Shown: positions 37,136 through 49,528, counted from the stretch's first letter. The stretch: 64,000 nt of DNA from Lycocorax pyrrhopterus obiensis (GCA_014706295.1 JACSVZ010000001.1:44984383-45048382), one strand, 5' to 3'. The notes: generated by a model from the sequence alone, not told the origin. A program made the numbers and translations.

Positions 37136-38529
37136 CCCAGCATAATAACAAATTAGAAATACCTATTACAGATTTATTTTTTAGCTAGTAATTATTTACT
37201 ATAACTCTATTACCATAGACTGCACAAACACACTAGTCTGTGTGCCCTCCTGCACACCTTCCTGCTGGCCTCCTTCCCTCTCTTTTACTCAATCCATTTC
37301 TTCCTTCCTTCCTTCCTTCCTTCCTTCCTTCCTTCCTGCCTGCCTCTCAAAGATGAATCTATGTTATTTTATTCAGAATGCATGTATAGTGTACAAAAGA
37401 GTCAAAAGTAGTTTTTCTACCTTGAGTTAATTCAGAATTTTGGAAGGTTGTCTAACTGTAGGGAGGGGTAATTTATATTTCATGTTTTAATTTACATTAT
37501 AATTTGGAACAGAGTATTGATATATTGATAAATATTGCTACTTTGTGCAAAAGGTAGCTTTCATTTACTGAACATTTTTAGAAAATCCCAGCTGGTGTTT
37601 ATTTTGTCTACAGTTAATGAAATACTTTAGTCAATAAGGTCTCAAAACTGAGTTCTCTCTGTAGTTATAGAGTGAGGGAAGGAAAAAGGGAGAGAACAAA
37701 CCTTCATGATTCCCAAGGTAAATATCTTTCCATCTTGAAATGTGACCTAGACTAAGATCCTAAACATAACCAAACTAAACCACCAAATGACAGGTGAGAT
37801 TACAGTGAAAAGAAGGCAATTTAACAGATAGATTTTGTCTGGTGTCCTAGTTGGTTCCAAATGTAGAATTCAGATCCTTTTAATGCTACCCATATTCGAA
37901 GAAACATCTGGGAAAAAAAGTACTTCATGCAACAATGTACTGCCCATGATGGAAATAGAGATTATAATGCAAAATTATATCTTGACATTTATAAAAAATA
38001 ATATTTAAGCTGAATATAAAGAATAATTACCTGTTCAAGACGATTATTTGATGAAGGAGCAACTGCCTAAGGGGAAAGCCTCAATATCTAGGTAAATTCA
38101 AATTTTATTAAAAAATGAAATATTAAATGAAAGAATTTCTACTAAATGGTTAGCAAAGCCATAAATACCTGAAAGCTCTATCATTCACAATTTTTTCTCA
38201 TATATTTCTGCTTCAGGGTTTGATAAATCTCATTAAGTAGGAGCACAACATGAATTTGCTTCCTGAAAAAAATAATTGTTCTTAACAATTCTTCTCAAGA
38301 TTTTTATAAGTAATGTAACTGTCCTCAACTGTAATGCAAACAGAGTGAAATACTGAATTACTGTATACAGTTATCATACATTAAAATAATGTTATCGTGT
38401 CACTTAGCATATTAAGTATATCAGTAATTTGTATTTTAATTTAATTAAAATAAAATCTCTGTCATGGTAGCTGCCCTTCAGGTAGTTATGGAGCATTATT
38501 ATACCATGCCTTAGGTTCCTCCATGCAAG
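37136..38529. other. no identifiable feature apart from (TTCC)n
   Basis: AT-rich spacer that contains the tetranucleotide tract at 37301-37336. The open frame at 37242-37430 covers that tract and is not a gene. Confidence 0.55.
37301..37336. repeat. (TTCC)9 microsatellite
   Basis: Nine perfect TTCC units, followed by CTGCC-type variants. A polypyrimidine tract of this kind is usually length-polymorphic. Confidence 0.93.
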
Positions 38530-38962
38530 ATTGAGGAATGTCGGCTCTTTCAATCTCTGTTTTTATTTAGGTCCTCTAGGCTGCAGACCATCCTGGTAGC
38601 CTTCTCCACTTTCTCCACATTTTTTTTTCTCAGGGGGACCCCAAACTGGGCTCAGTGTTCCAGGTGCAATCTCACCAGCCCTGAGCAAAGAGGAATAACA
38701 ATTTTCTTCATTCACCTGATCATACTTCCCCTACTGTATCATAGAGGAGCAAGATTTGTTTTATTTGAGGTAAAAGCATACTTGTGGGCTCATATTTAGC
38801 CTAGTGTTCACCGTATTTCCCTTTTTCTTTCCATCAAAACTGCTTCTCAGCCAGGTGCTTCCCAGATACTCCTGGTGGTATGTGCCTTTTCGTTTCTGAT
38901 CCTTGAACTCCATGAAGTTTCTATTGGCCCAATGCTAAAATCTCTCTGCTCCAAACTCAAGG
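38530..38962 (-). mobile_element. old CR1 LINE fragment (distal ORF2)
   Basis: The plus strand follows the reverse complement of CR1 ORF2 at low identity: GTCCTCTAGGCTGCAGACCA, CATCCTGGTAGCCTTCTCC, CAAACTGGGCTCAGTGTTCC, AGGTGCAATCTCACCAGCCC, then TGGGCTCATATTTAGCCTAG and CTTGAACTCCATGAAGTTTC. The order is right over 430 bp, but gaps and substitutions are many, which suggests one of the older copies in the window. The 3' UTR and octamers are not visible. Confidence 0.8.
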
Positions 38963-39607
38963 TCATTAATTTAAATTCCTAATGTTAGTGTGGTTTCAAG
39001 GACAAGTTCATGTATAGAGAAATCACAAATTCCTGACCTGAAATAAATTTCTTGATAATGTCCCTGGCCTACAGCCAATACCTGCTCTTTCTTTGAACAG
39101 TTGTCAGGAAGGTTGTTTGTATAGACATCAAAGCAGAATGAAGAAGACCTACAAGACGTACTGAGTAGAGCTGAAAGGAAATGTGTCCTACAAACTCATG
39201 TTGGTCAGAAGTCTGTGAAGTAATTAGAATTTAAGGCTCTGAATCATGCATGTCTTCAGACAAGGGCACTGATTTTAAGATGCAGTCTACTTTTATGTTT
39301 GTTGTTATTACTGTCTTGTCACTGCCTGTGTCATTGACCCTTTTGATTTTTGTCCAATTGCAAGTTATGGAAAGAGTCATTACTGTTTCTTGTATCCATA
39401 ACAACCAAAAATAATGCAATAAATGCTGTTTATTTTCCTCAGGCATGCCTTTAAAATCAGAATCCTCATTTTGTAGTTCCCAGCTCATCTATCCCTTTGA
39501 AGCCATGAATCTACATGTTTTGATAGTATTTGTATAGCAGATAGGTGTCAATATTTCTCAAACACACCACGCAGTACCGTGTCCTTGGAATTTTCTCCTT
39601 AAGCTCA
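38963..39607. other. no identifiable feature
   Basis: AT-rich spacer between an old CR1 and a plus-strand LTR. Confidence 0.5.
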
Positions 39608-40154
39608 TGGTAGTTGTACTAGGTTAATCAACTTTCTTCATAGCACCAGTGTGCTGTTGTGCTTTGCATTTGTCACAAAAATAAAGTCAACAATACACCA
39701 ATTGTTTTAACTATTGCTGAAGAGTCTTTACACAGCATCAAGGACTCTCTATTTCTCACTCTGCCCTTCAGTGAGTAGGCTAAGGTTGCACAAGATGCTG
39801 GGGGGAAGACAGCCTGGACAGCTGGCCCCTACTGACCAGAGGGATGTGCCATACCATATGGCATCATGCTCAGCTATAAAAGCTCAGGAGGAAGTGACTG
39901 TGTTCATGATTCTGGCATTTATGCATGTTACACAAGCTGAATCCCTGCCTTCCAGGTGGTGGCTGGACATCTGCCGGCTGATAAGGAGTAGTGAATTAAT
40001 TCTTTCTTTGATTTGCTTCTGTATGAAACTTTGCCTCACTTACTTAACTGTCTTTATCTCTACCTGTGAGTTTTCAGCTCATGCCCCCCTAGGGGAGTCT
40101 TCACTCTAGCTGGGGAAGCGAGTGAGTGACAAGCTAGGGGCTAACCCTCTGGCC
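39608..40154 (+). mobile_element. ERV LTR, family B, near complete, sense orientation
   Basis: The same LTR group as 21889, 49529 and 54475, but on the plus strand. Blocks in order are TTAATCAACTTTCTTCATAG, ACACAGCATCAAGGACTCTC, GGACAGCTGGCCCCTACTG, CATACCATATGGCATCATGC, CTCAGCTATAAAAGCTCAGG (TATA region near 39874-39882), TTCCAGGTGGTGGCTGGACA, ACTTAACTGTCTTTATCTC and GTGAGTTTTCAGCTCATGC. The expected AATAAA is changed to GAATTAATTC near 39992-40001. TG starts at 39608. The 3' end is worn and I see no target duplication. No internal retroviral genes adjoin. Confidence 0.83.
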
Positions 40155-41730
40155 ATGTATTTTAGGATGGCTTCTTTAAAATGTGCTATTTTTAAATGCA
40201 TTTAATTAAGCATATTATAATAATGCTAAACCACCCTGATACTATAGAAGAAATGAAATACCGATTTCTATAAAATTTTGTTTGATGTAGAAATCAGTGG
40301 AAGCATTGCTGAAGAAGCTTTCTAGTAATTCTTGAAAATGGAGTTTAGTATAGCCAATATAAAATGCAAGTGCTTTAGGGTATGTGTTTCAGGTTTGAAA
40401 TTAAGGAGTTTATAAAGTGATTTTATATGGTTTAAGAGGTATTCGGATTCAGTTTCTGACATGTTTTTTTACTGAAGTTGGCTATTTTCTTCCAATTTAC
40501 TCATTGCAATTCCTTAAATGATGTTCCTGTTTTCTGTTTATAATTTCTTTTCCGTATTATTTAGTATATTTCATTTTATATATCTCTCTTCTATCAATTC
40601 TATTTCCTACACATATTTTTTTAATATTTAAATATAAATGTTTCCCACCATTAAACTTTCTCTTTTTGTGTCATTACCTCTGTATTTAAATCCTAACTAC
40701 TACTAGTTAAAAGAAATAATAGAGTCCAAAATAAGCATTAAATCATCAGTGAGGAGTAGGATCAAAAGTAAAATATGGAGCCACTTAAGATAATGGGAAA
40801 AAACCCAAATTAGTTATAATTATGTTATTAAATATTGTTTCCATATTAATATGATCAATCAATAGTAAGGAATTATATAACACAGAGCAATTGTAGTGTC
40901 TACATACTGGATTATGGGATGGATTACGAGACATCGTGGGGAGGGCCAAATGTCTTTTCTTAAGCAGGATTCATCATTTGTTGTAGAGGGCAATTATGTG
41001 TCCCGTTGTTCCTCAGATGTAGTGTTGTCAGGGTTGAAAGGTTAACATCCTAATGTCCCTAATGCCGAAACCAGAACTATTGTCTTAGAGAAGCAATAAA
41101 TATTTGGTGAAGTTTTTAAAAGGATGTGAACAGTATCCTTCTGTTGTTCCAACGGATAAGGTTTATTTACATACTTATTAGTTTCATTTGGAAATTACAC
41201 ATTTGAGTTTGTGTGGCTGAAATTATTTATCTTTTGTTTAGCACAAAGAGGGAAAAATTTGCAATGTTTCCTCACTGAACTCCAGAGCTATTAGTTATTA
41301 GTTCAAATAAAGCTGAAATTCTCATAATCTGAGACCATTATTTGGTCTACCCATTGGTTTCACCCCCTGCTTGCTCAGAGGAAGTTAGATCAAAAATCAA
41401 TGAGATCCAATAATATTGTACTCGTTTATTGTGCCCAAAGGTACTTCTAAATATCTGAATTTTTTCTGTCACCCCACTTCTTCTACATGTCATCTCCCTT
41501 TATGCTGCTGTGCTGATCAATATCCACGCCATCACAATTCAGAAGAAAGAAAGACACATAGAGCTTAGCTTAAGCTGGCTGTTCTGATTTGGGAGACCTG
41601 GCATGATTTCACAAGTCTGTCCAAAATCCCAGTTTTTTGCCTGCTTCTCATCTATAAGAAGTCAGCTTCTATACACTTGTACATGTGAGTGTGCGTGTGT
41701 GTGGACATGCAGAAGCGTACACGCACACAT
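40155..41730. other. no identifiable feature
   Basis: AT-rich spacer. No repeat or gene signal recognised. Confidence 0.5.
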
Positions 41731-41925
41731 ATCACAGAGTCACAGAGTGGGTCAGGCTGGAAGGGACCACAGGGAGTCATCTGGTCCAACCTCCCTGCTC
41801 CAGCAGGGTCATCCCGGAGCACAGTGCACAGGATTGTGTCCAGATGGTTTGTGGACTTCTCCAATGAAGGGATGCTCTACATCTCTGGAAAAACTGTTCC
41901 AGAGCTCAGTCATTTGGAAGTTAGT
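41731..41925 (-). mobile_element. CR1 LINE 3' terminal fragment
   Basis: On the plus strand: ATCACAGAGTCACAGAGTGG (reverse complement of the octamer end), GGCTGGAAGGGACCACAGGG, CATCTGGTCCAACCTCCCTG, CAGCAGGGTCATCCCGGAG, GGATTGTGTCCAGATGGTTT and AAACTGTTCCAGAGCTCAGT. It is the minus-strand 3' UTR and about the last 30 codons of ORF2. It is well preserved and of the same subfamily as the tails at 4760 and 46702. The three overlapping open frames here are all antisense or out of frame. Confidence 0.94.
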
Positions 41926-43959
41926 GGTTTTATGTTGCTTAAAAGTAATGTAATAGCAAAATTCCTATACTCAATATTTCGATGTATTTTTTTGTTTATT
42001 CAAAGTTATAATGAGAAAAAAACTTGAGTAAAAAGAACACAGCCACTCAGCGGTACAAAGAGAACTCCTGTAGACCTCATTACACTGCCTGCACTGAACA
42101 AATCAAACACACACATGAATGCTAGTCGCCTTTTATTGTACTTGTAAAGAGGAATTTGGGCTCATAAAAACTGTAGCAGGCAACTTCATAAAAACATAAC
42201 AGCTCGGTTTTAGTGGTTCCTTCATAGCTATCTAAAAAAGCAGGTTTCTTCAAAAAAAAACCCCTAGCACATAACTTAGGAAACAACTGCCTTATTTGGC
42301 ATTGTGAAATGAGTATTTTCACTGTATACTAGTTCATAAAAGAGGGAGACTGTCCTATCTACTGTTCAAAATCAAATGCAAAAAAATCCCTATTAACTTG
42401 TTGGATGTATTCTAAGCATTAAGGATTATAGCTATGTAAATAATAGAGAAGTCATCTTTAGATGGATTCATTCATTTTCTGCTTAGACATTTTTGTACAT
42501 TTTATTGTTAATTTTCTGTATAGTCCTATCTAAATACCCGGTTCTCACAAATATTTAAGGAATTAGTATTTTCATTAAACGTATTCATTTTTCATGTGGA
42601 CATGGATAAGATGCCTTATTTTCTCATTTGTTACTCATCATCCATTTGCTTATTTTCCCATTTAAGAGCTTCAGTTAGGCAGCCACAAAAAAAAAAAAAA
42701 AAGATTATGTGATTATGTGTCACCTAGGTGAGCTCTCCTGCACTGAAATGAAAAATGGCAATAGGGAATAACCACAGAAGTTTGAGAAAACTCGTTTTCA
42801 CTCATGAGAACACAGACTGCATTTTATTTTGTTTTTCCATGGGAACCATGCACAGCTAAATAATACATATGTATAAATCTGAACTGGTTCACAAATAATC
42901 TGTTATCATAAAAATAGCTTATTTATCAAATAGCTTATTGGAAAAATAACTTGACAGTTTCTTGCTTTATTGTTCCTTCAGTCATGAAAAGCTCCAAAGG
43001 TAGACTGTCAGAATTCACTCTACTTTTACTGTATAAAATCTTGTGTATTTCAGGTAGATTGCATTAAAAACCAAACCAAAACAAAACCCCGCAAAAAATT
43101 CCCATGCAAACTCAAGTTAGTTTTAATTACAATCTGATCTATAAGAAATTCTGACAGAATTATTTACAGTCTGATCTGTTAGATTTAAAGCTATGTCATC
43201 AGCTTTTGTCATCATTTACAAAAGTATACTTTCTCTAGAATGGAATTCTTCCCCATGACCATTACGAAGTGAAATAAGAAACTAGGTGATGCAAATGCCA
43301 GAGATAAATTTTGTCCTTCCATTTCCCATCTAAATGTAATGCCCTGATTTAGGCGTTAGTACAGCATGAACAAAAGAAGCAAAACAACAACATCAAAAGT
43401 TCTCTTTTGAGGGCTTTCTGTACCTTAGAAAGAACCCCTGGTTATATCAAAGAATTTGGATTTCCAAAGGCATGAACTCTGTTAAACAAATTCTAGTTCC
43501 AGATGGTGGTATGCATTAGGTATGGCTGTTGAATAGATGCATCATCTTGCTTTGATTGTCTTTTTCCAGAGGTTGAAAAGGCCTGAGGAAATTTTAGCAC
43601 ATACAACCGAAATATACAAGGCCTTTACAAGTGTTATCCCTCTTCCACAATTTTCCATTCAAGGGCTACTTTCAAAACTCTCAACTGGCAAATCGTCATT
43701 AGCTTTAGCACTCTAATGGATTTATGGAGCAGTTTTTGTAAAGCTAAACCAAAATATTCAAAGCCTGCACCTGCTCAGGAAGGTTACTTTCTGCTTCCGA
43801 AATACGAGTATAACAGGACTGGTTGATGATGTTAATTTGGTCTTTTCTACCCTAGAGAACCTCTGGCGTTATAAATATGAGCCCCCCAGTAGAGTCATAG
43901 CATCTGCTGTGTGAAGGAATTATCTGCTGGTTTACTTGTATTACTTCACTGAAGCATGC
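41926..43959. other. no identifiable feature apart from an A16 run
   Basis: AT-rich spacer. A16 at 42687-42702 is followed by two copies of GATTATGT. No element body is recognisable next to it. Confidence 0.5.
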
Positions 43960-44439
43960 AAAATGAATGAACAATTTTTTTTTTTTTCCAGACCAACCAT
44001 AAGTTCTGGAAATTTTCCAGTGATTTCTGCCTTTTAATTCAGTCAATTCATCTGCCTTCAGAGTTTGCTCTTCCAGGCCATACTTTTTTAGCTTCCTGAC
44101 GCTGCAGTCCATTTTATAAGCTTTGGTAAACTCAAGGCATATATTGCGCTAACTGCGCTTGGCTCATTCATGGAGGCACTCAGTTCATCTTCGCAGGCAT
44201 TCAGTTTGGTCAGGCGTGACTTTGCCTTGGTAAATTCCTGTTGATTGCTCCTGACAAGCTTCTTGTTCTTTCCATACTTGAAAGGATATTCCAAGAGGAC
44301 ATGCTCCATGTCCTTTCTATAACTTTTCATTGCTTGTAGCATCCAGGGTCCTCCTTCTTGCCTTTTTGAAAGAAGTGGGTTTATAACTTTTATCTCCAAA
44401 GGTCTCTCCTTATCTCCAGGATTTTTTATATAAAGTGAG
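43960..44439 (-). mobile_element. CR1 LINE reverse-transcriptase fragment
   Basis: Minus-strand translation gives DMEHVLLEYPFKYGKNKK, LVRSNQQEFTKAKSRLTKL, ACEDELSASMNEPSAVSAIY and LKKYGLEEQTL. This follows CR1 RT blocks: consensus-like VMEQILL, VIRSSQHGFTKGKSCLTNL, FYDEMTxxVDEGRAVDVVYL and KYGLDEWT. Upstream, AAAAAGGCAAGAAGGAGGAC at about 44344-44363 is the KKGKKED block before RT. The FSKAFDTVSH motif has decayed to LSLPKLIKWT, and the element is frameshifted near 44100 and 44340. It lacks both the 5' part and everything after RT. A T13 run (43975-43987) sits at its lower edge and an 11-bp tandem repeat at its upper edge. Confidence 0.87.
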
Positions 44440-44474
44440 GGAATGGAAGGGGAATGGAAGGGGAATGGAAGGGG
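44440..44474. repeat. 11-bp tandem repeat, three copies
   Basis: GGAATGGAAGG occurs three times head to tail (44440-44450, 44451-44461, 44462-44472), perfect, plus GG. It abuts the 5' edge of the CR1 RT fragment. Confidence 0.95.
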
Positions 44475-46424
44475 ATACAGTTCTGAAAAGCCAATTGAGA
44501 ATAGAATCAGTATCTGTTCCTACATAACAGTTTTTTTTCCTTCATAAGAGAAAAATACATAGTGATGGCTATGAGAATTGTTATTAGGATTTAGTATTAG
44601 TCATATATGAAAACAAGTATTTTTGTTCTACAGGATTTGCAAGTTTAAAAGGAGAAATTTTGTTGATGAAGAGATACAAATAGGTATTATAGCTTATGAG
44701 TTGGAACAAAAGAACAATCCTAACCATGCACAATCAAAGATTGAAAAGTGTGAACCAGAACTAAGCTTCCTCTTTAAAATGCAGACACTCAGTAAAACCT
44801 TTGAAAAATGGCAAGCAATTTAGGGCAGTAGGTCTCACTTTGGTTTGCTTCACTGATGCTGCTGTAATTGGGAAGGTTTTACATACTTACTGAACCTTTT
44901 GAGTTTCTTTTGCAACAGATACAAGACAATGTATTTGTAGGCCATTCAGTTCTGGATTGACAAAACCAGAAGGAAAGTACTTCATCTAGTAGTGCAATAT
45001 ATGTCTATTTTAGGCTGAAAAATTGTCTCCAAAGGTGATTTAGAGTGATTGTAAAATAAATTTTTTCGACAGTCCATTACAATGAAATAAAAATGATAAT
45101 AGTTTTAAACTGACAACATATTAAAATTAATACAGTAGTGTGATTACATGGATTAAGAGGATAAATAGATTTATAGAAGATTTTACCCATTGAATGAAGC
45201 CTTTCAAAGAGTAAGTGTTGAAGTGAAAACTGAAAAAAGCACATTGTGGATAAAAAATCTTCACAGCAGTAACAATTTTAGTTTTCAAAGAGATTCAAGA
45301 TGGAGTATAAAAAGGTAGGATAGTTTTTCTTATGTTTATGTTAAGTGAAAAAGTAAAAGAAGTACTAAAACTACTCAAAAAGCACATGGATTTTAATTAA
45401 TAATTTTGAAGCTGTGCTTGGACAAAGCTTGGGAATTTGTCAATAATTACAAAGATTTTTTTTTTCCCCCGGAAATAATTACTTAGAGGCAAACTCCATT
45501 TTGGTGGGATTTTTAAAACTTCTGTGATGGCCTAATTCACAAAAGTCAATGTGAACAGAGGTTAAAACTTAGTGTTTTGAAAAGGTTAATTGCTTAATGA
45601 GTTGTTAGAAAACACACAATGAGACAGTGAAGGAAAACATCAATATGCCTAAATTTTTCTAATATGATGGAAGTAAAGCAAGACAACTGGGAGCAGCAAT
45701 AGAATTTCTGTCAGATCTGTATTAGAAATCAAATAGCATTCATGTTTGAGTTAATGTAATTAGACCTTACTGTTGATTTCAATATTCTGTTCATTTTCAG
45801 GTTGTGCAAGGCAGCTGTGAAAAACAGATTCAAAGGACTTCTGAAGCTAGACACAATTTCTGCCGCTATAGAAACTGGGCAAAATTTTATTTGAGATTTT
45901 ATCAAATTTCAGGAACAAAGCAGTCTTTCAGTTTTCTACTTTTATATAGAGGAGAAATTTCAGTGGCTGTCAATCATCTATTTTTAAAAATTAGTCATAA
46001 CCTTTATCCCAGCCAATTAATATCACAAATATGATTGACTGATTTAGTTATATAATTTTAGAAAATAGAATATTTCCCTCCAACATACACTGGTAATAGT
46101 AATATTGAAATAATGCCTAGATATGTCAGTGTGGGATTGGTCCGAGACAGAGACTATCCTCATGATTTAAATATATGTGAAACTGAGAGGAAGTACTTTA
46201 AGGCAAAAATTTATGTGGGACCTCAATATCCAAACGCAACTGGTAACATACTTTGTAGAAATATTATTCAGTGCAGATTTTTAATGTCAGCTCAAGTTTT
46301 TTTAACAATGCAGAGAAATATGAAATTTACTGTCCTCAGTGGTTAAGGGGCTGTGGTTGGGCTGCATTTGTTTCTACAGAAAATCTGCTGGAAAATCTCA
46401 AAATGAATACACAACAGTTGTTAG
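44475..46424. other. no identifiable feature
   Basis: AT-rich spacer with no element recognised. Short open frames (44623-44823 and 45804-46034, plus) show no family resemblance. Confidence 0.5.
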
Positions 46425-46702
46425 AGTAAATGGAAATGAGACCAAGGAAGGCCAAGGTCTATCTGGAATTAAACCTGGCCAAGGACATCAAGAACAAAAA
46501 GAAGAACTTTACTATGCAAGGAACCATGCACTGGAACAGATTGCCCAGAGAAGTTGTGGAGTCTCCCTCACTGGAGGCATTCAAGGATCGTCTGGACACA
46601 ATCCTGTGCCATGTGCTCTAGGATGACCCTGCTTGTGCAGGGAAGTTGGACCAGATGACCCACTGTGATTCCTTCCAATCATTTCCATTCTGTGATCCCA
46701 TG
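46425..46702 (+). mobile_element. CR1 LINE with in-frame internal deletion (linker joined to ORF2 C-terminus)
   Basis: One continuous frame from 46430 reads KAKVYLELNLAKDIKN then KKKNFTMQGTMHWNRLPREV, VESPSLEAFKDRLDT and ILCHVL, then stops. The first block is the CR1 segment between endonuclease and RT (consensus-like KAKAQLELNLARDVKNNKKG). The second is the extreme C-terminus of ORF2 (consensus-like IRKNFFTVRVTEHWNRLPRE). The whole RT is missing, yet the frame is kept. The 3' UTR follows normally (GTGCTCTAGGATGACCCTGC, CATTCTGTGATCCCATG). Junction near 46498-46514, within AAAAAGAAGAACTTTAC, where both parents have similar AAGAA-rich sequence. The peptide of about 63 residues is a relic, not a functional gene. 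Confidence 0.9.
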
Positions 46703-47179
46703 AAATGCTTTGAAAAGCTCATAGACATTTAATCTACAATTTCCAAATATTGTGTTTATTTAGCAGTTACTAACCCTCTCCCTTCCTCCCCAAATATAGA
46801 GAACTAAATAGAAAAATGTGCTAACTTCTATGGAAAACCAGATTATTGCTATTTTGCAAAAGGAATTATGCTGAAATGGACACATGGATGGAAAGAGAAT
46901 AAATCCAAAGAAAATTAATTTTTTGTGGTTGAAGACCCATAGACACTTTGACAATGTTAGCAACTGCTTTGATGCAGGGGATGTAATTTCTCCCTAATTC
47001 TCAAAGTGACAGAATCCCAGTGATCCTTTTAATCCTTAAAACATATTACAAATATTTTTGGCAAAGCTCCTCATTTTGAAGGAGTGGATTATTTCAAGTG
47101 GCAGAGAAACTTTGTGTTGGCTGGTTAGATGCTTAAGACCAGTAAATAGAAGTCACATAATTAGAAGCAATCTTCCAAC

Positions 47180-47292
47180 AAAACATAAAATAAAACAACA
47201 ATGATAAACCCCCCAAAGCCCCCCAAAACCAAGAACAAAACAAAACAACACAAACAAACAAACAGAACCCCACCAAAAATCAAAATCAAATT
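47180..47292. repeat. A-rich (CAAA)n low-complexity tract
   Basis: Runs of CAAA, CAAAACAAAA and CCCCCCAAAG over about 110 bp. Confidence 0.8.
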
Positions 47293-48529
47293 TAAGAATT
47301 CCCTAACAATCAGCAGGAGTACACAAGAGAAACTCTGTAGTGTTTAACTTATTTATTTTATATTATCTTATTAAGAGGATGATGCAAAATAGTTGACACA
47401 AGATTATTTGAATAATCATTTATTCAAGATTGTACCAGAAAAGCCTTATTCAAATAGTCCCTCCAAAAGTTAAAGGCACCTGTGTAATATAGATATTTTT
47501 CAATATTAAGTAAGTCTGATCTGAGGACATTTAAGCTTATGGTCTTGAAATATATCCTCAGAGCTCAATTGCAGCCTCTCAGGGCTGCAGCTGCCAACTT
47601 CGATGAAAAACTAGTTGTAACTAGAACCAAATATGAAGTAATTGAAAAATATAAACCTGTGTTCAGATTCTTTGATACAAAAATTTAAGGAATTTCTTTC
47701 ATCATGGGAAAGAGAAATGGGAGGAGAGCAAAGTGGTTTATTTGAAAGGTATTCTAAACCAACAAAAATAATACCATTTGCTTGTCTAGTCTGTTCTCCC
47801 CACCAGAAAAGTTACTGTGTCAAACATAATGCTGTGACTAGATATAATAAAATGAAAGAGATAGACCTAATAATTATTAGAAGTTGTTATTAATAACTCT
47901 GGTAATTATGGCAAATAACTATTGAATTACTTGTTTACTTGATTTAAAAACAACAGAGCCTAAAAATTGCCTAGAATTTCAAGAGCAGAGTCTTGGTCTT
48001 AGAAAAACTGGTGACATTAATACTTCTTGAGTGGCCTGGGTTTCAAGGCTCTCCTAAGATGAGGAATCAGACAGTTGTAAGAACCTTTGCAGAGATCACT
48101 GGAAGTTGCCTCAGAGAATTACATTGGCTATCTGCTCTTTCTCTGTCATGTAAGATCTGGTGTAGCTCAGTGAAAAGTCCATGGAGGAGCTCCCTAGAGC
48201 TAGCATTCCAGCAACAACTGCATCAAGGGTTTTAGCCTGGAAGTCACTCTCCAATCCAGTGTATTCTGTGTAGGTACATTTGCAACTTGTAGTGATATAC
48301 AGAAGGTCCACAAAGTGGAAAATGTTCAAAAGACAGTATCAATGGTTTGTAAATCTTCTATTTTATGTCTTCTCGATTACTTGTTTGTGGTTGTCCTTGT
48401 TTTAATCTAATTTGTTTCTATCACCAACACATTATAGGTGACACTATGATACAATATTGCTGAAACCATTATTGACTCTTAATGAAAGAGTTATGAGAAC
48501 AAAGAGCAATGAGAGTAAATACTAATTCC

Positions 48530-48672
48530 GTTTCCTTCCTTTCCCTTCCTCTTCCCCTTCCCTTTTGTCTTTCTCCTTCCCCTTTCCTTTTTCCTTTTCT
48601 TAAAACAAACAAAAGGAAAACAGAATTTATGATTCTATGATTCTTTCCCTTTTTCCCTTTTCTTTTCCTTTC
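48530..48672. repeat. polypyrimidine blocks split by a CR1-like octamer pair
   Basis: C/T-only sequence from about 48530 to 48601, an A-rich insert to 48623, then TATGATTCTATGATTCTT (48628-48645) and a second C/T block to 48672. The middle resembles two ATTCTATG octamers, the CR1 terminal unit, but no CR1 body precedes it. Confidence 0.7.
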
Positions 48673-48839
48673 ATCTGTTTTAAGGAAAATTTATCCTCCT
48701 TCTCTAGACAGATGTAGTCTCTTTGCTATTATATAAGCTGTGGGAAAATTATATTTGCTGTGCATTTATTCAGGACTAGGAGAGTCTTGGTACAACAACA
48801 ATGAAAAAAACCCAACCAAAAACAAGGGCAGAATTGACT

Positions 48840-49050
48840 GTCATCCACATATGCTTTTTCTTTCTATGTACAATATTTTTGTTATATGTAGACATACAGA
48901 GATGTATGTGCTATATATCTTTGATCTACACATATACGGACAACATGTGTATGCAGAATGTGCATATAGATTATCTACTCTATACATGTACTCTGTACAT
49001 GCAGTATGTATGTGTTTTATGTGTACGATACACAGTCTACATATGCACTA
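48840..49050. repeat. degenerate TA/TG-rich region
   Basis: Many related words such as ACATATGC, GTATGTGC and TACATGTACTC over 200 bp, without a fixed period. The two open frames across it (48740-49093 and 48801-49058) arise from this composition. Confidence 0.55.
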
Positions 49051-49528
49051 TAGTATAGGAATAGTAAAAATGTTTTTCTCCCTAATATGTTGAATTGTCT
49101 AATTTTTAAAAGCATTAAACTGATTCTGTATTACTTCAGTGAATTTTTTCTAATTCAGTGAGATTTAGTGAAGTTAGATGACGTTTAAATCAGCATGAAA
49201 GTAGAAATAACTCGTTACAGTGAAAGATTGTAATAAAACAAGATTCTGTGTGAATTCATCTCCTGTTTCTTTCTTTCAGTTCCACACCTGCTATTCCTCT
49301 CTCTGTTTTTTTTCTTTATTTTTTTAAATCACTTTTATTTCATGTAATTTATTTCTTATCATTTTACAGTTCTGTGTGATCTATTTTTCATTGCACCAAC
49401 AGCTTCCTTCAAATTAGTAATTTTATTAAAATTCTTTCTCATCTCAGCTGAAGCACACAAGACTAGCATCCTTTCTAACAGAATATCTCTTGGATGTGAC
49501 CTTTTTATCCCAGCTTTTTTTTCACTTT

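Larger units (their letters stand above)
46703..49528. other. no identifiable gene; low-complexity tracts
   Basis: AT-rich spacer holding a CAAA-rich tract (47180-47292), a polypyrimidine block (48530-48672) and a TA/TG-rich degenerate region (48840-49050). These are given separately. Confidence 0.55.

Noticed and set aside
39714..40109. 131-codon plus-strand open frame
   Set aside because: It lies wholly inside the family-B LTR at 39608-40154; relatives of that LTR do not encode a protein here.
42687..42719. A16 followed by GATTATGTGATTATGT, considered as a retroposon tail with octamers
   Set aside because: The octamer differs from the CR1 unit and no element body lies to the left.
48740..49093. 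117-codon plus-strand open frame rich in Tyr, Cys and His
   Set aside because: It results from TA/TG-rich low-complexity DNA, and a second frame is open in the same place.
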